Source of the DNA: Doryteuthis pealeii
Lineage: Eukaryota > Mollusca > Cephalopoda > Myopsida > Loliginidae
Assembly (NCBI GenBank): GCA_023376005.1
Contig: CM042157.1
Location: 26,928,373-26,992,372 of the forward strand
DNA: 64,000 bases
Reading direction: 5' to 3'
Part shown: positions 44,954 through 54,479 of the stretch, in pieces
How the letters are laid out: each line of letters opens with the position of its first letter
How positions within the stretch are numbered: position 1 is the stretch's first letter
Position numbers and translations under genes: made by a program
The notes under the pieces: generated by a model
Databases searched by the model: none
What the model was told of the DNA's origin: nothing
The model's input: only the letters and a program-made list of their open reading frames with translations

Positions 44954-45230
44954 CCCTCCGCACGGCAGGATGTAACACAAGTTCAATTTCTTAAGCGGAC
45001 TTCAACAGGTTTGAATTCAGAGTTTTCCTTCTCCTAGACTGGTTACCTAACCATGGTTAAAGAACCCAGACTGCCCTACTATTTACCCATAGCTGGAGGG
45101 AGAGTAGGATTCATACCTTTCCCAAGGGTATTAGCGCTAAGTGAAATGCAATTACCACGTGCAGGATTTGGACTCGGGGCGACGAGTCCATTTCCCATGA
45201 CTATAACCATTACACAACGCGCTTCCTACT
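44913..45230 (-). mobile_element. type B SINE insertion specific to block A'
   Basis: An (AT)n tail (left) and tRNA-like head (right) on the minus strand: CCCTCCGCACGGCAGG, TTCTTAAGCGGACTTCAACA, TATTAGCGCTAAGTGAAATG, GCAGGATTTGGACTCGGGG. Imperfect 15-bp direct repeats flank it. Block A at about 12395 (GCCCGGCAATATAGG) lacks the insert. Confidence 0.88.
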
Positions 45231-45729
45231 GCCCAAGCACCTATAGGATTATCCCAACCCTATTGCTCTCATGGCAGGCCCACAATTTTTTTAATCATAT
45301 ACGTGCTAGAGGCGGTGGGCGAGAGTCTTAATATCCTGGGTATAACGCTAAACTTTATCTGATGGTGAGGTTTTAGTTCAAGGATTGTTAAATGGTTATC
45401 GTCGTAGGATATGGACACGGTGACACGAGTTCAAATCCTGGATGAGTCTAGTAGCATTTCTTTTAGCGCTAAAACTCTTGTAAAAGGTATCCATCCAACT
45501 ATTCTCCGCCCATCTCCGTGTAAAATAGTTAGGCAGACTGAACAATTTAACCTTGGTTTAGCATCTCTGAATTCAAAACTAATAAGCTCCAGTTAAAGAC
45601 AGTACTTGTCCGTGTGGAGGGGTTTGTGTAAAAATACATACAAGGATGTTTTTGGCATTAAAAAAAGCATGAATATTTATATGCCATTAAACAAAAAAAT
45701 ATATATACTTAGATTAACTAGCCAAAAAA

Positions 45730-45800
45730 AAATGCACACTCGCTGATTGGCTGATATCGACTTTAGGCCACTCCGATGACATTACTTTTACTTACTTAGA
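45730..45800 (+). repeat. type A SINE 3' tail
   Basis: CACACTCGCTGATTGGCTGA, ACTTTAGGCCACTCCGATGA and TTACTTTTACTTACTTAG. Confidence 0.75.
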
Positions 45801-46010
45801 TGAACTAACACACAAACAGCGAGCTAAAGAGAAACAATTATGACATGTGGACAATTGGATGAAAGTGATATTCAGTGATGAATCAAGAATCTGCATTGGC
45901 CAAGAATGATGCTGGAACTTTTGTCTGTTGCCATTTAAATGAAACATATAAAGATGAATGCCTGAAGAAAACAAGTAGATTTCCCAAGTCAGGATGTGAG
46001 GTTACATATG
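45801..46010 (+). pseudogene. Tc1/mariner-like transposase fragment
   Basis: About 70 codons around the second catalytic Asp. The frame from 45856 reads WMKVIFSDESRICIG. A frameshift near 45905 is followed by NDAGTFV, NETYK, and after another shift ECLKKTSRFPKSG. The paired-like N-terminus and the final acidic residue are absent. It is joined directly to a type A SINE tail on its 5' side. Nothing here could transpose. Confidence 0.82.
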
Positions 46011-46029
46011 ATTTATTTAAGTTGTAATA

Positions 46030-46290
46030 TAATTAGATTTTATACTGAATTAGAAAGACTAATGAAATTAAATACGAACACAAAAAAGATTACACATACT
46101 TTTACTTTATTCTAATATATTTCAATATAGACTTATACATAGGATTGCTTTTAATACCTTTGAGGATAAAACAATAATATAAATCCTAAGTAATTATTTA
46201 TTAAAAACGGTTTGGTTAAAAACGGTATGCAAATTATTCTCACCATATACTATGCCAGCATTTATTTCGTATATATAACACACATCGCAA
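46030..46290. repeat. fragment of the family in the second palindrome
   Basis: GAATTAGAAAGACTAATGAA, AAAGATTACAC, CCTAAGTAATTATTTATTAA and ACGGTATGCAAATTA match 62310-62530. Confidence 0.65.
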
Positions 46291-46339
46291 GATATATATA
46301 TCCATCTATGAGTATATGTATGTGTCTATGTGTGTGTTC

Positions 46340-46370
46340 ACATGTCTCTGTCTTTCTTTCTCTCTCTGTT

Positions 46371-46449
<79 letters not shown>

Positions 46450-46451
46450 TC

Positions 46452-46514
<63 letters not shown>

Positions 46515-46557
46515 ATCTTAATTTGTGTGCTTGTTTCTATCAGTCTACCCGTGTCTT

Positions 46558-46613
<56 letters not shown>

Positions 46614-46625
46614 CTTCTCTCTCTC
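46340..46625. repeat. (TA)n(GT)n(CT)n compound microsatellite
   Basis: TATATA 46374-46417, GTGTGT 46418-46442, CTCTCT 46456-46512 and 46560-46625. Frames of up to 139 codons here are by-products. Confidence 0.97.
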
Positions 46626-47030
46626 CATTAATTCCATATTGTCAATATCTCTCAGTCCTGTTATTGTTTATACTGTTAGTCTTTATTTACTAAATGGTCG
46701 TTAACGTAAACTAAACTTACTAAATCGAATCAACCAATCAACAACGTCGTTGAGAGATTAGCACTATTTTTTCTCACGACAATAACGACGACGTCCACCA
46801 TTATTATTCTTAATTTTACCTAATCCATTTTCATTTTTCTTTTGTTAGTCAAATATTTCCTTTTTGGAGTGGTTGTTCGATGGTTACTGATGCAACCCCA
46901 CAAAATATTACAACATTTGGTTAACGACGTGACAGAAAACACATGGTCTTTTCATCATCGCAAAACTGTCATTTTTACATTTATTTATGATGAAGAAATG
47001 TGGAAAAGCCTGTGTTTGCTAATGTAAATT
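46626..47030. other. unassigned
   Basis: Unique-looking sequence. A frame at 46842-47027 (61 codons, with LVNDVTENTWSFHHRKTVIF) follows a CTTTTGTTAG acceptor-like site; too short to call. Confidence 0.4.
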
Positions 47031-47235
47031 AACAGCGTTGCTCCCAGGGGGCTATCCCCCAAGGCAATACTTGCTCCCTTGATTTAAAGGGGCAGGGCTG
47101 GGCTTATTGCCCAGTGCCCAAGGTGCCCCCTTAAGGAGGAATTCCGACGGGATTAATGCATTTTTGTGCCCACCATCCATGAGCTTCAGCTTGTGGGTGG
47201 GCCCACATAAAAATGTCCTTGTGTCACACCCTCAT
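47030..47235 (+). repeat. GC-rich interspersed repeat
   Basis: AGCGTTGCTCCCAGGGGGCT, GGGCAGGGCTGGGCTTATTG, CCCAGTGCCCAAGGTGCCCC, CCATGAGCTTCAGCTTGTGG. Repeated at 48300-48545 and partly at 49335-49500. Unclassified. Confidence 0.75.
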
Positions 47236-47239
47236 AAAT

Positions 47240-47330
47240 GAGATGAGAGGCAAATACCTAATAACATGGGCTGTTTTGAGGCAAATCTATCTCAGATGGA
47301 CCTTAATAGAGACACTGTTAATAAATACGA
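47240..47330 (+). repeat. fragment shared with 62575-62650
   Basis: CTAATAACATGGGCTGTTTT and GGCAAATCTATCTCAGATGG. Confidence 0.6.
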
Positions 47331-47394
47331 TGCTAATTAAGCTTAAATAATGATTATTTGATAACCATTGAGAATATAATGTAAATAACTATGG

Positions 47395-48180
47395 GAATTA
47401 TGACGTTGGTGGTGACGTAGTTTCGGTGGCAGACAGGTAGACAGACACTTAGTCTCTATTATAATAAGATTAAGCATGTGAAAAACAGTCACAGAATCGT
47501 AAAAGGGGAGTGATTGATTTTTTTTTTTTACATGGTTACAAACTTGACAACGGATTTTAACTATGATGAGGGGGGTGTAATCTATGGAGTCGTTATGGTG
47601 ACTGGAACAAAATACGGCGAGAGTAAAAGAGTTACGGTACCTCATTAATGGGCTCTGTAGGAAAAACCAAGAATTCGCAGACATATTCTTGTAAGAAGAT
47701 ATTCCGCCAAATATTAATTTACGACACTAAATTGCATCTAGGGATGAGGCTCTGGGAATGTAGACTTTCCCAATGGTAATTAGTGATGTGTGGAATGCAA
47801 TCAGCCTGGTCCAGGATTTGAACACGTCTCACCGTGTCCATTTTCTACGATGAGAAACATTATACGACCTGCGCTTCAAAAGTTAATAGTTAGATGGGTG
47901 ACCACTTACTCTAATTAAGACGAAGGTTGAATACTAGGCAACATAAAGGTTAGTAATTAGCTATAATCTAGAACAAAGTACTCATTAATTAGTAGTTGAT
48001 TTAGACTATTAAAGCGTACGAAACCAAATATTGCTTCAATGTCCCGTAAATGGGATTTTGAATGTAATAAATTCTACTCTTGATACTACTAATTCTTAAA
48101 TAAATTGTAAAATAATTGTACTCTCCTAAAACAATTGGCACGAAACTCATGGCGGCTATTGATTAAATATTACTATGGTG
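47395..48180. repeat. third paralogue of the 10775-12180 region, without the Helitron
   Basis: Collinear with 10775-11459 (Helitron-type 5' end, 185-bp module, minus-strand SINE, flank) and then with 12092-12180, skipping exactly the Helitron. The junction is ACTCTTGA|TACTACTAATTC at 48083/48084. Confidence 0.88.
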
Positions 48181-48299
48181 GTTGAGTAAGGTTGTTTGAT
48201 GTATATTGGGGGGTTACCAATTTAAGGTTACAATTTTTGAGTTTTCAAAACCTTATATGCAATTTATAAAAATCTGGCCAACGCCGGGGGTCCAGTGGC

Positions 48300-48545
48300 T
48301 TCGGCCCTGGATCTTTACAAGTTAATAGCGTCGATCCCAGGGAGGCTACCCCCCCCTGCCAGGCAATACCTGCCCCCTTGACTTAAAGGGACAGGGCTGG
48401 GTTTATTGCCCAGCGCATGAGGCGCCCCCTTGAGTGGGAATGCCGACGGGATCGACGCAATTTTTGTTCTTTCCCACCCATGAGCTTCGGCTTGTGTGTG
48501 GGCCCAGGTTAAAACGGGGCCTTGTGCCCAGCCCATACAAGTGGG
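48300..48545 (+). repeat. GC-rich interspersed repeat, second copy
   Basis: AGCGTCGATCCCAGGGAGGC, AGGGACAGGGCTGGGTTTAT, GCGCATGAGGCGCCCCCTTG, CCCATGAGCTTCGGCTTGTG. Confidence 0.78.
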
Positions 48546-49049
48546 GTATGAGGTAAATATCTGTAATTTATAATAATTAGAAAAGATTCATGGAATATTC
48601 ATCAAAACATAAATCACACCATATGAATATTTAAATATATAGGCACATGGCATAGAAAACAAAACTCATATTAAAACAAAACAATGTATCAATACAAAAC
48701 TTGTATCAATATGAAGTTTACAAAAATGTATTACAGGATACCGGGGAAAGTTCTTTCATAAGTTTTTTGTTTAAAAGTTATTGTTTGAAAGTTCAATATA
48801 AAATATAATAAAAGATGTTATAAATCTCGAAGTGAGAAAGAAAGGGTCAAAACGGTCAGGCGTAAAGTTGAATAGATAATGCTGATCTCGGAAAGGCTGA
48901 TTATATATATATTGAGAAAGATACAGTTGTTCATACCTTTTAAGCTTGTATGTGAATTAATCTTACACTGTAAGATGTGGATTCGTTTAGATACGTAAAA
49001 AGGTGTTATTTATAAGAATTGAGTAGGCTCCAAATTGGGTCTACTTGGT
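48546..49049. other. unassigned AT-rich
   Basis: No gene or recognised repeat. Confidence 0.55.
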
Positions 49050-49322
49050 AAATTTCTTTGAGGCGCAAACGTCTCTGATTGGTCGAAAATGTACAAATAT
49101 TTATTTCAATTTTTCTCTTTTATACTGCGCCAATCCACTGCGCAAAGACGTACTTTTGTCATTCGACTCTCAATTGTCGTATTGAAAACTTCCGGTTTAC
49201 TACAGTACCATCACTCTTCCTCTATGGGGACTTCGGCATCTAGACCGATACGTCTTTGTAAAATAAATCGCGAGATCCCAGGGGTTCGTCTTCCCAAGCT
49301 GAATCTGCCTCCTCGACTAAAA
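49050..49322 (+). promoter_or_regulatory. promoter or first-exon candidate with a short frame
   Basis: Contains an inverted CCAAT box (GATTGGTC, 49077), GCGCAAAGACGTAC (CRE-like), ACTTCCGG (ETS-like, 49190) and above-average CpG. An ATG at 49225 opens MGTSASRPIRLCKINREIPG, then VRLPKLNLPPRLKK, and meets AAG|GTCAGA, a possible splice donor, at about 49325 just before a GC-rich repeat. The GxxxS after Met resembles an N-myristoylation signal. The larger frame from 49089 includes this one. No homology recognised; coding status unproven. Confidence 0.22.
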
Positions 49323-49334
49323 AAGGTCAGAGAC

Positions 49335-49500
49335 TGGTTTATTGCCCAGTGCTCGAGGCGCCATAAAAGGTGAAAGCCGAAGGGCCCACATACTTTTTAC
49401 ACTGGCCACTGCATTTGCCTCTGGTTTGTGTGCGACTCTTGCCATTACCCATAGGTCAACGTTGACCCTGGAATAGCAGTACCCGTTAGTGTCAGATCGG
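49335..49500. repeat. GC-rich interspersed repeat, partial
   Basis: GGTTTATTGCCCAGTGCTCG, AGGCGCCATAAAAGG and CCGAAGGGCCCACATAC. Confidence 0.6.
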
Positions 49501-49669
49501 TTTGCAAGGATTTTATGCAGATATTTCTTCGGGCATCCGTAACACAGAGCCAAAAATGGAACACCGTAGATACGACATCGTCATTGATAGTGGAATGGTA
49601 TTGTACATCTTGTACAGAGCAGAGGATAATTCTAAGATGTTTTGCGCTGACAGGCATCTAACGTATCTA

Positions 49670-49760
49670 TCATTTTTGTTGTAAGGTCAAACTTTAGTTT
49701 TTTGCATAATTGCCAGTTGATCATTTTTCTAACCCCCTCATGCCTCTCATTTTTCTTCTT
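49670..49760 (-). pseudogene. non-LTR element fragment (segment between Cys motif and RPD motif)
   Basis: Minus strand reads NERHEGVRKMINWQLCKK then LKFDLTTK. This is the segment that in intact relatives follows the Cys-rich motif (YKRRHD...IHWxLCKK). It ends downstream in unrelated sequence and is preceded by (ATT)n. Confidence 0.7.
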
Positions 49761-49764
49761 CTTC

Positions 49765-49779
49765 TTTTTATTATTATTA

Positions 49780-49812
<33 letters not shown>
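49765..49812. repeat. (ATT)n
   Basis: TTATTATTA run at the 3' end (minus strand) of the element at 49813-50225. Confidence 0.95.
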
Positions 49813-50223
49813 TTCACTCCTTTTGAGTTTTTCACATCAGCGTTAGCTGATGGCCTTTCACTGGAGTCTGAGTGACAACAAGTCTCCTCAGGTCTCCAGG
49901 ACTCTTCTGAGTATTCTGGCAGATTGCAGCAGTGCAGTATTCTGGATGGTCTCGATTCTCCCTCTGATTTGCAGATTTTCCAAACTTTTTTCCAATCTTT
50001 TTGGGACCGTTCCAAGTGCACCAGCTACAATTGGTATCACCTTGCCTTTCATATTCCATAACTTTTTCAGTTCTCTGCAAGGTCCAGGTATTTATCCATT
50101 TTTCATTTTCCTTTAGCTTCACCCTGTGATCTTCTGGAACAGCAAAATCCACCAGTTGACAAGTTCTTTCTTTTTTGTTAATCAGCACTAGGTCTGGTCT
50201 TCTTGCTGGGATAAGGTGATCAG

Positions 50224-50225
<2 letters not shown>
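49813..50225 (-). pseudogene. non-LTR retrotransposon C-terminus with RPD...D motif
   Basis: Minus strand: KTDHLIPARRPDLVLINKK, then ERTCQLVDFAVPEDHRVK, LKENEKW, and after shifts KKIGKKFGKSAN and TQKSPGDLRRLVV. R-P-D followed 14 residues later by D in VDFAVP matches the spacing of the restriction-like endonuclease (PD-X12-14-D) of R2-type non-LTR elements; that match is inference. In the intact family this segment would follow the RT and Cys motif. Frameshifts near 50040 split the frame. The 3' end is an (AAT)n tail. 5'-truncated. Confidence 0.75.

Positions 50226-50271
<46 letters not shown>
50226..50271. repeat. (TTA)n
   Basis: 46-bp trinucleotide tract, continued after the Helitron at 50895-50920; the Helitron sits inside it. 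Confidence 0.95.
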
Positions 50272-50274
<3 letters not shown>

Positions 50275-50894
50275 GCAAATATATGCACCCTCCGGGTGCA
50301 AGTATTTAAGTTTTAATATAATAAAATATCATGTTAAATTAGAAAGGCTAATGAAACTGAATAAGAATTCAGATAAAAATATTTGGAACAGAGGGGGTAT
50401 AATCGGAAAATAGAACAACTTTGAAACTAACTGTTCCACCATTTTCCCTTTCAGTGGTAAATTTCCCTAATTTAACTATTTAGTTAAAATAGGAAGAAAA
50501 GAATAAAATTACAGTTATTTCTTTATGTTAATAGATTTCTGTTAAGATTTATCCCCGAGATTTTTGCTCATATTTATTAAGATAAAACCAAACAATTAGA
50601 AATCAATAATACTAAGCATGTATTTATTAAAATCAAATTTTTTAAGATCAATATGCAAATTAGCCTTCCCATTCACACTGTAAACCGCTATTTCGTTGAA
50701 TATATAAATATAATTGCATGTTATTAGTATGTAGATATTGTTAACAGTCTTAATGATGTAAAACAATTTTACTAATAATTGAGGTTTAAATAAAAAATAA
50801 AATCATGGAGAATGTGTGTAAATAACAAACGGAATTGTGACTTGTGTAGTTTCGGTTACAGACAGACAAACCCACAATCTCCATTATAATAAGA
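50272..50894 (-). mobile_element. non-autonomous Helitron inside an ATT tract, minus strand, 623 bp
   Basis: 5' end at 50894 (TCTTATTATAATGGAGATTG). The 3' hairpin TGCACCC-GGA-GGGTGCA occupies 50284-50300 and the terminus is CTAA (50272-50275) before host T. Both flanks are TTA repeat. Confidence 0.88.
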
Positions 50895-50904
50895 TTATTA
50901 TTAT

Positions 50905-51589
50905 TGTTATTATTTCACTCCTTGTCAGTTTTTTACTCCAGCATTAGATGATGGCCTTTCACTGGAGTCTGAGTGATAAATCTCCTCAGGTCTTCAGGTT
51001 TCTTCTGAGTATTCTAGTCGATTTCAATAATAGCTTTGTCTGGAGGGTCTCAATTCATCCTCTAGTTTGTTATTTAAACTTTTGGGGGTCCTTTAAAATG
51101 CACCAACTATAATTGGTATTACTTTCACCCTCATATTCCACAGTTTTTTTTGTCAATTCTCTGACAAGTTACTGGTATTTATCTATCTCATTTGTTTTCT
51201 CTCATCTTCACTTCATGACTTGTTGGAACCGCAATATCTACCAGTTGATAAGTTCTCTTGTTGCTTGTTAATCAATACGAGGTCTGGTCCTTTCGTTGGG
51301 ATAAGGGGATCAGTTTTTATCTGAAAGTATCAGAGGATTTTATGTGTTTAATTCTCAAAAAAGATTTCTGTTTCATACATATAACATTTTGGTTATATGG
51401 ACAAATTTGAGTATCTTGCTCAATTCCCAGTGGATCACCTCCCAACCCAGTTGTGCCTCGTCTTGTGTTTTCATTGTGCTAGTCTGCTGCATTTGCTTAA
51501 TACATAGTTTATTGTCTCATCTCTGTCTCGACAAATCCTACATTTGCTGCTTTCTTGTGTCTTATTTATATTCATTTTGATATAATGTG

Positions 51590-51590
<1 letters not shown>
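50905..51590 (-). pseudogene. non-LTR retrotransposon C-terminus, longer copy
   Basis: Minus strand from 51570: KCRICRDRDETINYVLSKCS (Cys motif CX2C...C, with N where relatives have H), LAQ-stop-KHKTR, then shifted GDPLGIE/STGN (degraded IHWxLCKK), KLIPL, TSY, LTSNKRTYQLVDIAVP (RPD degraded), EVKMRENK. Several stops and shifts. Same family and orientation as 49813-50225. The 3' end again meets TTA repeat. Confidence 0.72.
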
Positions 51591-51593
<3 letters not shown>

Positions 51594-51655
<62 letters not shown>

Positions 51656-51690
51656 TTATTTTATTTTATTTTATCTTATTTTGTTTCATA
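51594..51690. repeat. (TTA)n then (TTTTA)n
   Basis: Trinucleotide tract to 51652, then ATTTTATTTTATTTTA. Confidence 0.95.
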
Positions 51691-51867
51691 TTAAGATAAG
51701 ATAATATCTTTGTTGTGGTTGGCAATTAAAATGAAGTTTAGAAAATATTTTGAGTAGAAATCATATCGAAGATTGTTTTAAAAAAAAACACACATTTATA
51801 AATATATAAATATTTAGTTTTTTCATATTTACATAACGTCGGCTTTATTTACATTTTTCTCAAAAAG

Positions 51868-51878
51868 ATACACACACA

Positions 51879-51957
<79 letters not shown>

Positions 51958-52030
51958 GGTGTGTATATGTTTGTGTGTGTATGTGTGTGTGTGTGTGTTC
52001 TGTCTGTGTGTCTATGTTTGTGTCTATGTG
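51868..52030. repeat. (CA)n(TA)n(GT)n symmetric compound repeat
   Basis: CACACA 51871-51909, TATATA 51910-51954, GTGTGT 51960-52030. The arms are mutually complementary, so the tract can form a hairpin or cruciform. Confidence 0.95.
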
Positions 52031-52259
52031 ATTAAGAAATATAAATGTAGATAAATGAAACCATGTCTTAGAAAATACACAATTTATTCATACGACATGT
52101 TCCGTTTATGAAACTTTCATATCAAAAAATATCAACAGAGAGTTGTTGACGTAATTGTCATGGACACAGACGCTGAATCTTAAATTTTGGTAAGCTTTTT
52201 TTTTTATTTCTTAATTTTAGATTTGAAGATAATCTGACAATTTGAAGTCTTTGTTATCA

Positions 52260-52665
52260 AAACAAAATATCACCATCATCATCATCATCATCATCATTGC
52301 AGAAGTTATCCTCCAGATATAGCAACAATATGCTACTCACCGTCGCAGTGGGATTCTAACTACCGTCGAGTTAGCAGACGAGATCAACAGGCAAGCTGTA
52401 ACTTAAATACAGTCCTTGCATGCTGCTGGCATAATGCAAAGTGATGCCTGAAGAGTGGGTACTTATCCATGTTCTTACTTGGATTTCAGATCCAACAGCC
52501 AATTAGAACTCAGGAAATGAACTTGCCTGCTTTCATAATGGAACAATCCAAAGCTCCATATAAGCTACCTACCAAACTCTAGTTTTAGTTTTGCATTCAT
52601 CTTGTAACAGAGTTGAATACTTTACACAAAATCCAACAATCATCATCATCATCATCATCATCAAG
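52260..52665. repeat. unclassified repeat bracketed by (ATC)n tracts
   Basis: CATCATCAT at 52271-52298 and ATCATCATC at 52637-52662 frame about 340 bp. The AACAGCCAATTAGAACTCAG part (52495) resembles 24965-24990 and its mirror near 22545. Confidence 0.6.
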
Positions 52666-52871
52666 TCGTGTTGACAGCACGGATTCGCTCAACACTCTAA
52701 GGGTTATTCGATGCCAAAATTCTAATCATTTGTTAACGTTTTGTAGATTTCTGATGATAACCACAACCATTCTTATATTTTCAACGTTCCATTGGAATCG
52801 TTCTTTTATGAATAATACCTTTTTATTCGTCTATAATAATAATAATTTGTTTTTAACACGGTCTAATGGTA

Positions 52872-53119
52872 TTAAGAACTACTCAGTCGGTAGAGCGTTC
52901 GGCTAGAAACCACAAGGTTCCCAGTTCGATACCGGCCCTCGCCAACTCAGCGTATGAATAGCACGGGGATCTGTGCGGTAAAGTAAGGAGCTGATGGTAG
53001 ATGTGGCGCTCCACCTCAGATGCGAAATCAATCTTTTTGGTCTAGCGCTATTGAAAAATGTATACACCCCCTCGCTGATTGGCTGATACCGACTTTAGGC
53101 CACCCCGACGACTTTACTT
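52872..53119 (+). repeat. type A SINE (tRNA-Lys-like), near full length
   Basis: CTCAGTCGGTAGAGCGTTCG (box A), CCAGTTCGATACCGGCCC (box B), AGCACGGGGATCTGTGCGG, TGGCGCTCCACCTCAGATG, TAGCGCTATTGAAAAATG, CGACTTTAGGCCACCCCGAC, GACTTTACTT. Joined directly to a minus-strand type B SINE. Confidence 0.88.
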
Positions 53120-53346
53120 AACAGGTTTGAATTCTGAGTTTTCCTTCTCCCAGACTGGTTATCTAGCCAATGTTAAAGAGATCAGTCTACCCTACTATTT
53201 ATCTACAGCTGGAGGGAGAGTAACTGGATGCATACCTTACCCAAGTGTATTAGCGCTATGTGAAATGCAAACAGCTTCGTCCAAGGTTTGAACTCGGGTC
53301 GACGAGTCAATTTCCGACAACGCTAACCATTACACCACGCACCTCC
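53118..53346 (-). repeat. type B SINE, minus strand
   Basis: ACAGGTTTGAATTCTGAG, CAGCTGGAGGGAGAGTAAC, TTAGCGCTATGTGAAATGC, AAGGTTTGAACTCGGGTC, CCATTACACCACGCACC. Confidence 0.85.
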
Positions 53347-53427
53347 ATTTTATTGTTATATAGACAACGTTTTGGCCGACGTGACCTCCGTCGACCCCGG
53401 GAACATTCCTGTCATAATAGGTAGTCT

Positions 53428-53675
53428 TTTCTCAGTCGGTAGAGCGATCGGCTAGAAACCACACGGTTTCTAGTTCAATTCCGGTCCTCGCCAACTCAGC
53501 GTATGAGTAGCACAGGGATCTGTGCGGTAAAGTAAGGAGCTGATGGTAGGTGTGGCGCTCCACCTCAGATGCCAAAAAAACAATCTCCTTGGTCTAGCGC
53601 AAGTGAAAAGGGGATAGAATCCCTCGTTGATTGGCTGATACCGACTTTAGGCCGCCCCGACGATTTTACTTTACT
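53428..53675 (+). repeat. type A SINE, full length
   Basis: TTTCTCAGTCGGTAGAGCG, TAGTTCAATTCCGGTCCTCG, CGACTTTAGGCCGCCCCGAC. Confidence 0.88.
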
Positions 53676-53732
53676 TAGCATACTGAAAGCAAAGATTACA
53701 ATTATTTTCAATAATAATCCCCAATTAAAGAA

Positions 53733-53962
53733 CCGGTTTAGATCAGTTGGTAGAGCAGCCGTCTAGGAACCACAAGTTTTCTGTTTCGATACCTGCCAAC
53801 GCCATCTAAACGTATGAGTAGCACAGGGATCTGTGCGGTAAAGTGTGGCTCTCCACTTCATACGCAAAATCAATTTACTTGGTCTAACGCTTGTGAAAAG
53901 GGGATAGACTCTCTCGCTGTCTGGCTGATAACTGACTTTAGGCCACCCCGATGTCTTACTTT
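53733..53962 (+). repeat. type A SINE, internally deleted
   Basis: TTAGATCAGTTGGTAGAGCA, TGTTTCGATACCTGCC, TCTGTGCGGTAAAGTGTGGC, CTGACTTTAGGCCACCCCGA. Confidence 0.85.
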
Positions 53963-53964
53963 TT

Positions 53965-54479
53965 ATATATCACAGTATTGTGGCAAACCTTTAGGTATGC
54001 TATATTTTTGGTACGTGCCTGTTTGCGGCACGTATATCATGTAATTAAAGCGGTTCATGCCGTGCAAGAGATGATAGTCTGAAGGCGCTATAGTTGCTAT
54101 CATCGTGGTAATTTGGTGCAATGACACGTTGTGCATTGCTTCCCACCCCCATGTGTGATTTGAAAACTGCACAAACGAACGTAGTCCAATTAGGCACGTG
54201 TGGAGTACCTCTGTGTGTTACGTAGCGGTATTTTCACGGCACTAAATCGTGTATGTAACGTAGCGGGTATGGTCACAGTACCCAAATCGACATATGTAGT
54301 AGTCGGCCTTAAGAAAATCACAACCCATGTGTATAGTAAAAACTGCTGAATTTATTTCTTTTTACTCGGCTTTGGTGGCGAGCGTTGACAATGGAAATGC
54401 CCGAGGGTTGACAATGCTGCTGGGATGGCTAGCGTTGGTGAGGTGGAAGAGATGGGTCTCACAGCCTCTCGTCAGAGAC
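53965..54479. other. unassigned, moderately CpG-rich
   Basis: No gene recognised. TACGTAGCGG motif repeated at 54220 and 54259. Confidence 0.45.

Larger units (their letters stand above)
34060..46010. repeat. block A': second, collinear copy of block A
   Basis: Matches 1080-13177 in the same order and orientation (for example 1200-3390 with 34190-36385, 5183-5625 with 37582-38025, 8401-8682 with about 40910-41200, 9321-10070 with 41836-42590, 11460-12091 with 43972-44607, 12981-13160 with 45801-45960). Differences: minisatellite about 2 against 24 units, loss of 3397-4150, longer CT tract, different SINE-array unit mix, a type B SINE gained at 44913-45230, plus scattered substitutions. Confidence 0.95.

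Noticed and set aside
46212..46693. Frames of 139 and 125 codons
   Set aside because: Translations of TA, GT and CT microsatellites.
52872..52950. Functional tRNA gene
   Set aside because: Box A and box B are present but the acceptor and anticodon arms do not fold cleanly and a long SINE body follows; same at 62652 and 53428.
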